A DNA stretch of 58,681 bases from Anaerolineae bacterium (GTDB lineage: Bacteria > Chloroflexota > Anaerolineae > Aggregatilineales > J027): assembly GCA_019913005.1 (NCBI GenBank), contig JAIOHL010000012.1, positions 1 through 58,681 of the forward strand, read 5' to 3'. Below the pieces are notes generated by a model. The model saw nothing but the letters and a program-made list of their open reading frames with translations. It had not been told where the DNA came from and did not search any database. Each line of letters starts with the position of its first letter. Position 1 is the stretch's first letter. Below, piece by piece: positions 42,602 to 50,988 of this stretch. The translations under genes were made by a program, and so were the position numbers.

Positions 42602-43848
42602 ACATGCAGGCCATCGGTCAGCGGGCCAAAATTGCCGCACGCCAGCTACAACAATTCGATTCCGCCACCAAAAATCGGGTGCTGTTGGCGATTGCTGACG
42701 AACTGAATCATCAGCGGGAGGCGATTTTATCAGCGAATACGCTTGATTTGGAAGAGGGGCAGAAAAATGGATTGACGACGGCCCTACTGGATCGGCTGAG
42801 TCTGCAAAAGCGATTGGATGGGGTGATTCAGGGGGTATGTGATGTCGTCAATCTGCCAGACCCGGTGGGGATGGAATTTGACCAAAAGACGTTGCCGAAT
42901 GGGTTGCAGGTGCGAAAGCGTCGTGTACCGATTGGGGTATTGGGAGTAATCTACGAAGCACGGCCCAATGTCACTGTGGATGTGATCGCCCTTACAGTCA
43001 AAACAAGCAATGCCGTCATTTTACGGGGTGGGTCGGAGACGCTGCGGAGTAATATCGCGCTCGTGAATGTGGTGCGGGTGGCTTTAGAGAAGCACGGTTT
43101 TCCAATAGATACGGTGCAATTGATTGAAGACACGGATCGAAAATATGTTTATGAACTACTGCGCCTGAGTGACACGGTAGATATGATTATCCCACGTGGC
43201 GGCAATTCACTGCACACGTTTTGCCGCGAAAACAGCACTATTCCAGTGATTACAGGCGGTATCGGCATCTGCCATTTGTACGTGGACGAAACGGCGGATT
43301 TAGAGACGGCATTGGCAATCGTCCATAATGCCAAAACACAGCGACCCTCGGTGTGTAATGCGCTGGATACGCTGCTGGTACAGGAGACGATTGCTGCCAA
43401 ATTTGTGCCGATGGTCGTCAAGCGACTGATCGAGGATAAGGTGCGGTTTAAGGTAGACGAACAGGCCGCACGTTATACCCATGGCGTGTCGAATGTCGAA
43501 TTAGCCGGAGCAGGCGACTGGGATATTGAGTGGCTGGATTTGATATTGGGGATTCGGGTGGTGCCGAATCTCGACGCCGCGATTGAACATATTCAGATAC
43601 ATGGCACGGCGCATTCGGATGGCATTTTGACGCAAGACCCCGAATCAATGGAGCGATTTTTAAATGAGGTGGATTCGGCGGCGGTCTATGTGAATGCCTC
43701 GACGCGCTTTACGGATGGAGGGCAGCTTGGATTAGGGGCAGAAATCGCCATCAGTACACAAAAATTACATGCACGCGGGCCGATGGGGTTGGAAGAATTG
43801 ACCACCTATAAATGGCTGATCGTAGGGCAGGGGCATGTGAGACCGTAA
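42598..43848 (+). CDS. proA: Gamma-glutamyl phosphate reductase
   Basis: 416 residues. It reduces gamma-glutamyl phosphate to glutamate semialdehyde. Family markers are VIYEARPNVTVDV, LRGGSETLRSN, IPRGGNSLH and the catalytic Cys in QRPSVCNALDTLLV, with the end RGPMGLEELTTYKW. It follows proB with a four-base overlap. The HicA-like toxin gene starts ten bases after it. Confidence 0.97.
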   Translation: MNMQAIGQRAKIAARQLQQFDSATKNRVLLAIADELNHQREAILSANTLDLEEGQKNGLTTALLDRLSLQKRLDGVIQGVCDVVNLPDPVGMEFDQKTLPNGLQVRKRRVPIGVLGVIYEARPNVTVDVIALTVKTSNAVILRGGSETLRSNIALVNVVRVALEKHGFPIDTVQLIEDTDRKYVYELLRLSDTVDMIIPRGGNSLHTFCRENSTIPVITGGIGICHLYVDETADLETALAIVHNAKTQRPSVCNALDTLLVQETIAAKFVPMVVKRLIEDKVRFKVDEQAARYTHGVSNVELAGAGDWDIEWLDLILGIRVVPNLDAAIEHIQIHGTAHSDGILTQDPESMERFLNEVDSAAVYVNASTRFTDGGQLGLGAEIAISTQKLHARGPMGLEELTTYKWLIVGQGHVRP

Positions 43849-43858
43849 GTAGACTGAT

Positions 43859-44128
43859 ATGACAAAACGTGAGAAGCGGCTCAAAAAAGTTCGACAAACC
43901 CCCAAAAATGTCACGAAAGAAGAGCTTGATATAATATTAAAAGACTTTGGCTTCGAGCTTAGCGCGGGGAAAGGGTCACATACCGTTTATCAGCATTCTC
44001 AATTGGAAAACCCGATTGTGATTGCAGTTCATGGGACACACGTTCCGGCCTATATCGTCAAACAGGCACTAGAGGCTATTGACCAGATAATTTCAGAGGT
44101 AGAACAAGACGAAGATGAAAACGATTGA
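43859..44128 (+). CDS. HicA-like mRNA interferase (toxin)
   Basis: 89 residues. HicA fold: a basic start, helix KEELDIILKDFGF, strand, then GKGSHTVYQH with the catalytic His of the HicA/YcfA group. The C-terminal part (VPAYIVKQALEAIDQII) is the usual closing helix. It cleaves mRNA when free of its antitoxin. The stop overlaps the next gene by 14 bases, as expected of a toxin-antitoxin pair. The ATG has only a weak ribosome site, which may limit expression, and the gene is likely read from the proBA transcript as well. Confidence 0.85.
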   Translation: MTKREKRLKKVRQTPKNVTKEELDIILKDFGFELSAGKGSHTVYQHSQLENPIVIAVHGTHVPAYIVKQALEAIDQIISEVEQDEDEND

Positions 44129-44348
44129 ATACTATCTGGGTTTGCCCTATCAACTCATTGTTACCCCGGATGACGAAGGGTATGGTGTAGCTATTTCCGA
44201 ACTGCCGGGGTGTTTTACCCACACCGAAAAATGGGAAGAAATTCCTGAAATGGTGCGCGAAGCGATGGGGCTATGGATCCAAGTGATGATGCAAGAGGGG
44301 AAAACTATTCCTGAGCCAGCACCTGATAGAATTGAACATCCTATCTGA
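44115..44348 (+). CDS. HicB-like antitoxin
   Basis: 77 residues. The HicB core is EGYGVAISELPGCFTHTEKWEEIPEMVREAMGLWI, a partial RNase H-like fold, preceded by two strands. No separate DNA-binding domain is visible beyond this, so autoregulation may need HicA or be absent. It starts 14 bases inside the HicA gene. It should bind and block HicA. Confidence 0.85.
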   Translation: MKTIEYYLGLPYQLIVTPDDEGYGVAISELPGCFTHTEKWEEIPEMVREAMGLWIQVMMQEGKTIPEPAPDRIEHPI

Positions 44349-44387
44349 ACTTGACTGAATCGAAAGTGCTTCAAAGGGGGAAATATC

Positions 44388-44831
44388 ATGACAGAACAGG
44401 CCGCGAATGAAGGCCCAAATGCAAATTCGTCTGAAAAAATTGGGCAACATGTGACACGTGAATGGCTTGATAACAAGCGTATCGTCTATTTTCGGTTATA
44501 TAGCATTACACGCGATGCGATTGATGAGTGGATTAACTCATCACGCGAAATATTTCTGCAATGGCCCGCCCATGAGCCAATCCTAATAATTCATGATTTT
44601 ACGGAATCGGGTGCGCTTAGTTTGACCCCCTATATTCGCAAACGCGCCTCCGAGCTTGCCGATGTTCGGCCAGAACTCATGGGCCGTGCTGCGATTGTCT
44701 TTCCGCGCACCATCGGGGCACAGGCCGCCAAAATTTTTGTCCTCATCAGCTTGCAAAAACATCGGGTACGGCGTGTGTTTTTTACAGTGGATGAGGCTTT
44801 GGGGTGGCTGCGCAACTCCGATGCTGAGTAG
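44388..44831 (+). CDS. Unknown conserved protein, member A of a paralogous pair
   Basis: 147 residues. Not recognised, but clearly related to the protein encoded at 45458-45904. Shared features are a WLD start, IxxWxxxxxExxxxWP, a DF at the second strand, LTPYIRK in the middle, RPxLxGRxAxxxxR, AQAxKxF, and an RRxFFT ... WL end. The fold pattern (strand-helix-strand with two terminal helices) recalls STAS or SpoIIAA-like domains; this is inference. No export signal. It has a good local context after HicAB but no clear functional link. Confidence 0.75.
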   Translation: MTEQAANEGPNANSSEKIGQHVTREWLDNKRIVYFRLYSITRDAIDEWINSSREIFLQWPAHEPILIIHDFTESGALSLTPYIRKRASELADVRPELMGRAAIVFPRTIGAQAAKIFVLISLQKHRVRRVFFTVDEALGWLRNSDAE

Positions 44832-44846
44832 ATTGATGTTTGACTG

Positions 44847-45299
44847 CTAGTCATGTTTGCTGAAATAACTGAAAGCAATCAGGGCGATGGAAACAAGGGC
44901 AATCGCAATTCCAAAAAACAGGGTGTCTTCGGCGTGTTTCCATTCGATCAGTTTTTTCAGGAATGTGATTGCCATAACCAGAATGAGAATACTGCTGAGT
45001 TTGGTTTTGAGGCCATGAAAATCGTGGATAACCAGCCAAGCCGGTAAGTCCAAATCTTCAATGAATAGTTCATAGATGGCGAGAGCAAATATCAGCAGGG
45101 CGGTGGCAATCAGGAATTCATCCATGATTTGAATGAGCGCGACAGTGATTTTCGACGAGTCGTCGTTGTCTGCTGCCAGCATAATCATCGCATCGCCTGT
45201 CCGATAGGCCCCCCAAATGAATGCTCCTACCGATGCGATCAATAAAGAAAAAACACCAATCAAGGTTAGGTATTTGCTGCTTTCCAATAGCTTTTTCAC
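44847..45299 (-). CDS. UPF0114 (YqhA-like) membrane protein
   Basis: 150 residues from GTG with GAGGA upstream. Four hydrophobic segments (about 12-30, 58-78, 100-118, 125-145). The N-terminal KYLTLIGVFSLLIASVGAFIWG and the DEFLIATALLIFALAIYELFIEDLDLPAWL run match the YqhA family of unknown function. It lies between the two paralogous unknown genes, inverted relative to both. Confidence 0.85.
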   Translation of the reverse strand: MKKLLESSKYLTLIGVFSLLIASVGAFIWGAYRTGDAMIMLAADNDDSSKITVALIQIMDEFLIATALLIFALAIYELFIEDLDLPAWLVIHDFHGLKTKLSSILILVMAITFLKKLIEWKHAEDTLFFGIAIALVSIALIAFSYFSKHD

Positions 45300-45457
45300 G
45301 GGTCATCCTCAGCATGAAATGTGTAGACACAAAAAAACTATATCCATAATAGTTGACTTTGGTGGGTTCAGGAAAAATTAATAGGAGATTATTGAGTCTG
45401 GCTGGCGATTTATGATACAGTTGACCTAACGTCGCAATCAATGATTGGTGAAACATC

Positions 45458-45904
45458 ATGCCATCCCCTGAGCTAGAACAATTGAAACGAACCACGCAAA
45501 CCGAGTATGTCGCACCCAAAGTTGCCCGTCGCTGGCTAGACAGTGGAGCCATTGTCTGGTTTTCGATAGAGGCCGTAGATCGAGAGGTCATTGATTCATG
45601 GGGCCGAGCCACAGAGGAAGCAATTATGAATTGGCCTGTTGACCGACCATTCTTAACGGTGCAGGATTTTTCGAACTGCGAGGGCTTGGCGCTAACACCC
45701 TACATCCGCAAAAAAGGCGAGTATCTTGCTTCACTACGCCCTGATCTACCGGGTCGAAATGCGGTCATTTTGCGACGTTCGGTGGTGGCACAGGCCGTGA
45801 AGATGTTTTTGATGGCAATGAAAGATAAGCGGCGCGAACGTCGGCTGTTCTTTACCCCCCAAGACGGCATCGAGTGGCTCAAACAATATGGCCGTCAGGG
45901 TTGA
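45458..45904 (+). CDS. Unknown conserved protein, member B of a paralogous pair
   Basis: 148 residues. Same fold pattern and motifs as the protein at 44388-44831: RWLDSGAIVWFSI, IMNWPVDRPFLTVQDF, LTPYIRKKGEYLASLRPDLPGRNAV, AQAVKMF, RRLFFTPQDG. They look like recent but diverged duplicates, with the YqhA gene between them. The 3' end overlaps the minus-strand glycosidase gene by ten bases. Confidence 0.75.
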   Translation: MPSPELEQLKRTTQTEYVAPKVARRWLDSGAIVWFSIEAVDREVIDSWGRATEEAIMNWPVDRPFLTVQDFSNCEGLALTPYIRKKGEYLASLRPDLPGRNAVILRRSVVAQAVKMFLMAMKDKRRERRLFFTPQDGIEWLKQYGRQG

Positions 45905-46920
45905 GATTCAATCGGTAGGGCATAAATTCCTAAGTGGTTGGCAACAGGGCGTTCGAGGCCGGGGATACGGGCATGGATGGGAGAATTAAGCCCCTCTGGT
46001 TTGCCGTCCGGCCCTTCAATCACTAGCGTCACTGAACCACCCCCGTCCATGTTGATCGCACTGTAGGCTCCATATTCCAGAAGCAAATCAGCTAGTTCAT
46101 CAATTGTGACGCCCTCGCTGTAATTGGGCTGGCGACCATCTACCAGCAGTAAAATCATTTTACGACGCGACTTATCTAAACCGATGGCAGTGCGCGGATT
46201 GGGCTGAAGGTGATAGGAACGATTCAACCAGCGTGTGTTTTTGACCCCGCCCCAAACAACCAAAATATCGCCTGAGATGGCATTGTAAATCTGATCTTCT
46301 GGCGGCATTCCATTAAAGAAGGCGTGATTGTTTTCCGAGACAAATAATTTGATGTGGGGTGTCCAGATTTTGGGTTCGGCATAGATTACCCCTTCCGAGG
46401 CCGCAAAACCGCTTACATTGACTGGATCACCGACATGGGGGTAGTAGTTCCAGACGTCGGGGAAATTTGCCCACCAAGGGTCATAAAAATCGCCATTGAT
46501 GGCAATCTGCAAATCAAACTCATTCAGAAATGCAGACGTGGTGCGGGCTTCGGGAATATCGTATTCGCCGTCAGGGTCACCGGGCGTGACTAAAAAACGA
46601 ATACCGGGAGCGTCAAGGTCAATGGTAACGACGTGAATCACCAGTGGACGAGGTTCGGAACGTACATCGCGGGTGTATTCGATGCCTTGAAATAACACCT
46701 CATGTTTTTCAGGTGGGGCAGGGCGATGATAGTACCAATACCAAACACCGCTGGTTAGAAACAATAACAGGACGACTAGGCTCAATACCCCCGCAAAAAA
46801 ACCACTGATAGAGCGTTTTAGACAACCTGCAGGATGAGTAACAGAGAAAATCCGTTTCCACCACAGGATGACCAGCCAAAATAGGAATGCACCGACGAGG
46901 GCAGGAATTAATTGAAGCAT
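45895..46920 (-). CDS. Membrane-anchored phosphodiester-glycosidase-like protein (NAGPA domain)
   Basis: 341 residues. Two N-terminal hydrophobic segments (about 1-18 and 36-60) anchor it. The C-terminal NAGPA/DUF2233 domain has FLVTPGDPDGEYDIPEARTTSAFLNEFDLQIAINGDFYDP, then RTAIGLDKSRRKMILLLVDGRQPNYSEGV and GAYSAINMDGGGSVTLV, the usual metal or active-site motif. Such domains cleave phosphodiester sugars, e.g. in exopolysaccharide or teichoic-acid-like material. It acts outside the membrane; the substrate is unknown. Confidence 0.88.
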   Translation of the reverse strand: MLQLIPALVGAFLFWLVILWWKRIFSVTHPAGCLKRSISGFFAGVLSLVVLLLFLTSGVWYWYYHRPAPPEKHEVLFQGIEYTRDVRSEPRPLVIHVVTIDLDAPGIRFLVTPGDPDGEYDIPEARTTSAFLNEFDLQIAINGDFYDPWWANFPDVWNYYPHVGDPVNVSGFAASEGVIYAEPKIWTPHIKLFVSENNHAFFNGMPPEDQIYNAISGDILVVWGGVKNTRWLNRSYHLQPNPRTAIGLDKSRRKMILLLVDGRQPNYSEGVTIDELADLLLEYGAYSAINMDGGGSVTLVIEGPDGKPEGLNSPIHARIPGLERPVANHLGIYALPIESQP

Positions 46921-46967
46921 GGGGTGAGACTATAGCCTTACCCCAATGTCGTGTCAACCAAAAACAT

Positions 46968-48119
46968 CTACTGCAATTCAGCCGTAGTGCAATCGTCACA
47001 ATGCAGCGATTCAATGGGTTTGCCGCTGGCTAGGTCAGCCACCCAATCACGGAAACGGATTCCATTGATGGCATAGTCATAAAAGGCGTTGCGGGGCGTG
47101 ACACAATGGAGTGTGCCGCCGGGGGTGAAGGCACGATAGTTGGGGGCATTCGCTTCAATTTCGGCAAGATGACCATCCAGTAGGGCGCTCCAATCTTCAG
47201 CGGTGCCACCGCCATTGGGATAAGCATAGAAGACTTGGACGCGGTCCCGGATGCTGTTAAATTGAGCAAAGGTGTACGTGGGGTAATAGTTGGCAACCGC
47301 GATGTAGTGTTTTGCCATCGTCCACTCGTTCGGTTGCATGTCGGCGAGGGCGGGTATCCACGAAGGGAAATGATCGTGACTGTGCCAATCGGTCTGCAAA
47401 TCAACCGCGCCCGTGAACAGCAATGATAGGGAGTCCCCCAATTGATAAACGGGCGTATTTGGGTAGTGTTCGATGATATAGGGTGTGTGATAAATTGACC
47501 CCGCACTGCCAGCGCTGCATCCAGTCACGAAGACCGAATCCGGCGCGGCAATGTTGTTGTAGGCCCAATCAAGCGCGGCGGCGGCATTGACATAGCCTTT
47601 GAAGTGGATCGTGACATCCCCTTCCTCGGTATCCTGATAGGTGTGAACATTGTCACCCCAATGGATGTCCCCGGTACACACTGGAATGTAGACAACCGTG
47701 TAGTCGGCAAAAGGGTTTTCGGGATGGTCGAAATCCAACATGCCCTGTGACCATTTGGGATCATCTTGGTCAGTGATGGCACTGTCATAAAAGCCATTAA
47801 ATTCCTCGCCTGTGTCGCGGCAGGTATCGGCATCCCAACATCCGCCACCCCCTTGAAAATAGACCAATAGATGATTGGATGCGCCGGGACGTACCCAATA
47901 GGCATACGGAGTATCGTGCGCACAGGCCGTTTCCCCACCGGGTTCGATTTTGTTCCATCCCGCTATAAGGGATGTAGGACTGGCATCGCCGCAGACACCG
48001 TTTACCCTTATCTGACCATCTGGGCAATCTTGAGCAATGGTGGGGGCGGTGAGTGAGAGGGCTAACGAACAAAATCCCACGACAATTATGACCACAAGCA
48101 GCCAATGGCGAATCATCAT
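46968..48119 (-). CDS. Secreted pectin-acetylesterase-family protein
   Basis: 383 residues. Signal peptide to about residue 30 (ending TIAQ). The family is marked by YFQGGGGCWDADTC (near 87-100), CTGDIHWGD (148-156) and FVTGCSAGSAGS with nucleophile Ser202. The late His (TLHCVTPRNAF) is the likely catalytic partner. It should deacetylate a sugar polymer outside the cell, but many bacterial members are uncharacterised. Two adjacent ATG codons (48119, 48116) follow AGGATGG. Confidence 0.9.
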   Translation of the reverse strand: MMIRHWLLVVIIVVGFCSLALSLTAPTIAQDCPDGQIRVNGVCGDASPTSLIAGWNKIEPGGETACAHDTPYAYWVRPGASNHLLVYFQGGGGCWDADTCRDTGEEFNGFYDSAITDQDDPKWSQGMLDFDHPENPFADYTVVYIPVCTGDIHWGDNVHTYQDTEEGDVTIHFKGYVNAAAALDWAYNNIAAPDSVFVTGCSAGSAGSIYHTPYIIEHYPNTPVYQLGDSLSLLFTGAVDLQTDWHSHDHFPSWIPALADMQPNEWTMAKHYIAVANYYPTYTFAQFNSIRDRVQVFYAYPNGGGTAEDWSALLDGHLAEIEANAPNYRAFTPGGTLHCVTPRNAFYDYAINGIRFRDWVADLASGKPIESLHCDDCTTAELQ

Positions 48120-48209
48120 CCCATCCTATTCTTAAATACCGACCCACAGTAATTACACCGAAAAATGCATGAAGGTTGCAACCGAACACTTGCTCTTTTG
48201 GTCGGGTGG

Positions 48210-48248
48210 GTGTATCTTGAAATAAGATGTGTATACGGGTGTATACGG
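48210..48248 (+). promoter_or_regulatory. Tandem repeats over the promoter of the ParM-like gene
   Basis: GTGTATACGG occurs twice in direct tandem (48229-48238, 48239-48248), with a degenerate third copy GTGTATCTTG at 48210. Each core GTATAC is itself palindromic. A TTGAAA (48217-48222) and a TGTATA box 17 bases on (48240-48245) would form a promoter, with the second repeat lying over the -10 box. This arrangement suggests autoregulation by the RHH-like protein, and the repeats could double as its parC-like site. Confidence 0.6.
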
Positions 48249-48265
48249 CGAGGCTAAAGGATTTT

Positions 48266-49303
48266 ATGAACCAAAAAGCGGTTGTGGTATTGGACGCTGG
48301 AAATAGTATCATTAAGGCCAAAATGGAGGGGATAGAATTAGCCTATCCTCATGCCCTGCGCAAATTGACAGAAGCCGAATATAAACAAGTATTGGATCGG
48401 GCGGGCACGAATGGCCCACCTTTGGATTATGTGCGGGTCAATGGGGAGCCGTTCGTCGTTGGCGAAAGTGCTGAACGACACGGCACCTTGACGCGGCGTT
48501 CCGGTGCGGCTCGCTATACACGAGATTATTACGGGATATTTGTTGCCGCAACTATGGCTCGCATGACGGAATGGGGAACACACATCGCACTTTTTGGCAG
48601 CCATCCCCCCGGGGACGTGATTTATCGGGACAAATTGATGGAAGCGGCGGCAGGCAATTGGAAGGTCGAAATTGCAGGCAAAGAACGCAACTTCCGCATT
48701 ACCTATGTCAATACATTTGAGGAACCCGTTGGTGGTTTGATGAATTTGCTGCTGGCGGATGATGGCAAACATTATCAGCGGACGGATTTGAATGGGCGGA
48801 CGTTGGTGATTGATGTCGGAGGCCACACGACGGACTGGTTGGCTGTTAACCCCGGTGGTGAAGTAGACTATAGCCTAAGTGAAAGTACACCCATTGGAAT
48901 TTTGGAAGTGGTGCGTGATTTTGAACGTAGCTTCCGAGCTAAAAATCGGGATGCCACGCGCGGGTTGGCTACCTTGCCCCCAGACCGGGTTCGCAAGGCG
49001 ATTGCGACGGGTATCTTTCATGGGGGTGGACGTGACTATCCCTGTGAAGACGAAGTGCGTGAAGCAACCAGTGCCCTCTTGAATCGGATTGCCGATACTT
49101 ATCAAAATGTTGCAGGTGGACCGCTTCCGTGGGATAGTATAGTGTTAACGGGTGGGGGAAGCGCGATGCTCTATAGTCGGTTCGTACCCCTGTTGGAACA
49201 TAGTTCAATCATTCTTGCGGATACCGCAGGGTCAATCCATCTCGCCAATGTACGCGGGGGATTAAAACTCTGGCGACTGTATGAGTCAATGGGATTAGTA
49301 TGA
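48266..49303 (+). CDS. Actin-like ATPase (ParM/Alp-type)
   Basis: 345 residues from the ATG at 48266, with AAAGGA five bases upstream; 13 more in-frame codons exist upstream but overlap the repeats. The actin-family nucleotide-binding motifs are present: phosphate 1 VVLDAGNSIIKAK (from Asp10), phosphate 2 LVIDVGGHTTDWLA (from Asp183), and the adenosine loop VLTGGGSAM (near 293-301). Bacterial relatives polymerise to push plasmids apart (ParM) or act on other cargo. It lacks a membrane helix and a peptidoglycan link, so MreB is excluded. It overlaps the next gene by four bases, as parM and parR do. Confidence 0.88.
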   Translation: MNQKAVVVLDAGNSIIKAKMEGIELAYPHALRKLTEAEYKQVLDRAGTNGPPLDYVRVNGEPFVVGESAERHGTLTRRSGAARYTRDYYGIFVAATMARMTEWGTHIALFGSHPPGDVIYRDKLMEAAAGNWKVEIAGKERNFRITYVNTFEEPVGGLMNLLLADDGKHYQRTDLNGRTLVIDVGGHTTDWLAVNPGGEVDYSLSESTPIGILEVVRDFERSFRAKNRDATRGLATLPPDRVRKAIATGIFHGGGRDYPCEDEVREATSALLNRIADTYQNVAGGPLPWDSIVLTGGGSAMLYSRFVPLLEHSSIILADTAGSIHLANVRGGLKLWRLYESMGLV

Positions 49304-49662
49304 GCAGAGTAGTGTCATTTCGGCTGGATGAAGATATTGTCGAAGAGGGTCAGGCGCTGGAAATTTTGGAAGCGTGGCAGGCCAAAGGATATAGCATCCG
49401 GCAGATTATGACATGGGCGCTGATGGCATTAGAAGGTGCCGAGCCACAGAATAATAGTGCCCCCGATGGCGAGACGGGCGCAACGATTGCGGAACTAAAG
49501 TCGGTATTGGGGCAGGCACAGGAATTTTTGGAGGTCTTGCGGGATATGAAGGCCATGCCAGATGAAGTGAAACTTCCCAGCCAGCAGAAGCCCATTTTGA
49601 GTGATACATTTATGGCATCGGTCAAAAAAGCGGTTCGGCCCGGACTGAAATTGGATGAATGA
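49300..49662 (+). CDS. Ribbon-helix-helix-like partner of the actin-like ATPase (ParR-type)
   Basis: 120 residues, starting on the four-base ATGA overlap with the ATPase gene. Residues 1-45 (RVVSFRLDEDIVEEGQALEILEAWQAKGYSIRQIMTWAL) give a short strand and two helices, the pattern of a ribbon-helix-helix DNA-binding domain as in ParR. The rest is helical (TIAELKSVLGQAQEFLEVLRDMKAMP) and ends in a basic C-terminus (FMASVKKAVRPGLKLDE), which in ParR binds the ParM filament. It may bind the tandem repeats upstream. No known family beyond this pattern was recognised. Confidence 0.7.
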   Translation: MSRVVSFRLDEDIVEEGQALEILEAWQAKGYSIRQIMTWALMALEGAEPQNNSAPDGETGATIAELKSVLGQAQEFLEVLRDMKAMPDEVKLPSQQKPILSDTFMASVKKAVRPGLKLDE

Positions 49663-49666
49663 AGTG

Positions 49667-49700
49667 AAAAAAGGGGCGACCAGAATACCCCATCGCCCCT
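49667..49700 (-). terminator. Terminator of the MFS gene
   Basis: On the minus strand AGGGGCGA pairs with TCGCCCCT and is followed by TTTTTT. It begins eight bases past the MFS stop and also lies just past the ParR-like gene. Confidence 0.8.
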
Positions 49701-49707
49701 ATGAAAA

Positions 49708-50988
49708 CTAGGCCGCGACTGCAACCGCCTCTGGATTTGACTCCGCCGCCGAACCGGGTTTGTATTGCCCGGCCCGATGATAGAGATACAAAACAGGTGA
49801 GAGGATTAGTGCGCTGATGCTCAATGCGGCGCGGATGGAAACATAGGAACCCATCGCACCGACGGCTGGCCCACCTGCGATTTGACCGAGGGCGTTTAGC
49901 TGACTGTCCATTGAAAGCACAGTTGCCCGCACCTCGGAGTCAATATGCTGATTGAGCCATGTTTGATACAACGGCCCCGGTAAGCTGCGCATCAATCGGG
50001 CGACCAACAACGCACTCACCGCGACGACGAAACTCCCCGCCCACGCATAACTGAAAATCGCCACAATCATCATGGCATCAGCAGATAACAAAATCCGACT
50101 GACTAAACGTTGATTGTTGGTGTTGACGCGGCGGCGCATCATTTCTGTGACAGCAGCCGCCAGAATCATCCCTACGACGTTGATGATGCCGAACCAGACA
50201 ACGGGTTTTAGATCACCTACCATAGGCAGGCTGACATCGGGAAAGTTGAAATTTCGCAGCAGGTGGGCATCACGCAGACGGTCAAAGCCTTCGCTATAGA
50301 GGCCGCCGATAAATGAAATTCCCAAGAACGTCATCAGGACGGGGCGCATCCGCACCAATTTAGCCCCATTTTTGAAGGTGTGGGTCATGGTTTGCCATGA
50401 ATTGCGGTTTTCACGCGGGGTTGGTTTGAAGTTGTGTTCGGGCATGAACAGCGCTAAAAACCCACTGAGCACGATCAAGAGACTGCTACCTAAGATGATC
50501 GGCAGATTGATACGGATGCTGCCAAATGCGACCCCGGCCAGCAATCCCACCAGACCCGTCAATTGACCGACTTGGGCGGCACGCATAAAGGCAGGGCCAG
50601 ATTCAGCTTCGCCGACTTCATCTACCATCCATGCGTTTAGTGCGCCACTCATGAACGTTGCACCAAGACCCCAGCCCAGTTGGGCCAACAGGATGGTGCC
50701 AAAATAGGGAAACAGGCCCTCGACCATAAAACCCAGACCGGTCAAAATGATGCCAATGATGACCGATAGACGGCGGCTATAGACATCGGCCACGATACCT
50801 GTCGGGACTTCAAACAGAAACACGATGCTTTCTAGCAATGTCCCCACTAAAACGAGTTGTAGCGGGGATAATTTGACCACACTGACCTGATAGATCATGC
50901 TGGTCATAAAAATCATGGCGAAGGCAAACGAGGTTACACCTTCGAGAGTTAAATAGACTCGATACGGATTCAAGCGTTTGGTATTCAA
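49708..50988 (-). CDS. MFS transporter
   Basis: 426 residues. About 12 membrane helices are visible. The cytoplasmic loop between helices 2 and 3 carries PTGIVADVYSRRLSVIIG, the MFS motif A with its acidic and basic pair. The N-terminus reads NPYRVYLTLEGVTSFAFAM. The start is a TTG at 50988; an alternative TTG five codons in is possible. The GAGAGGG site is about 14 bases upstream. Likely an exporter for a small molecule (DHA1-type look); the substrate is unknown. Confidence 0.9.
   Translation of the reverse strand: MNTKRLNPYRVYLTLEGVTSFAFAMIFMTSMIYQVSVVKLSPLQLVLVGTLLESIVFLFEVPTGIVADVYSRRLSVIIGIILTGLGFMVEGLFPYFGTILLAQLGWGLGATFMSGALNAWMVDEVGEAESGPAFMRAAQVGQLTGLVGLLAGVAFGSIRINLPIILGSSLLIVLSGFLALFMPEHNFKPTPRENRNSWQTMTHTFKNGAKLVRMRPVLMTFLGISFIGGLYSEGFDRLRDAHLLRNFNFPDVSLPMVGDLKPVVWFGIINVVGMILAAAVTEMMRRRVNTNNQRLVSRILLSADAMMIVAIFSYAWAGSFVVAVSALLVARLMRSLPGPLYQTWLNQHIDSEVRATVLSMDSQLNALGQIAGGPAVGAMGSYVSIRAALSISALILSPVLYLYHRAGQYKPGSAAESNPEAVAVAA

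Noticed and set aside
48266-49662. Integrated plasmid or phage remnant
   Set aside because: Apart from the ParMR-like pair there is no integrase, replication gene, tRNA-bordered attachment site or change of base composition in the flanking 10 kb.
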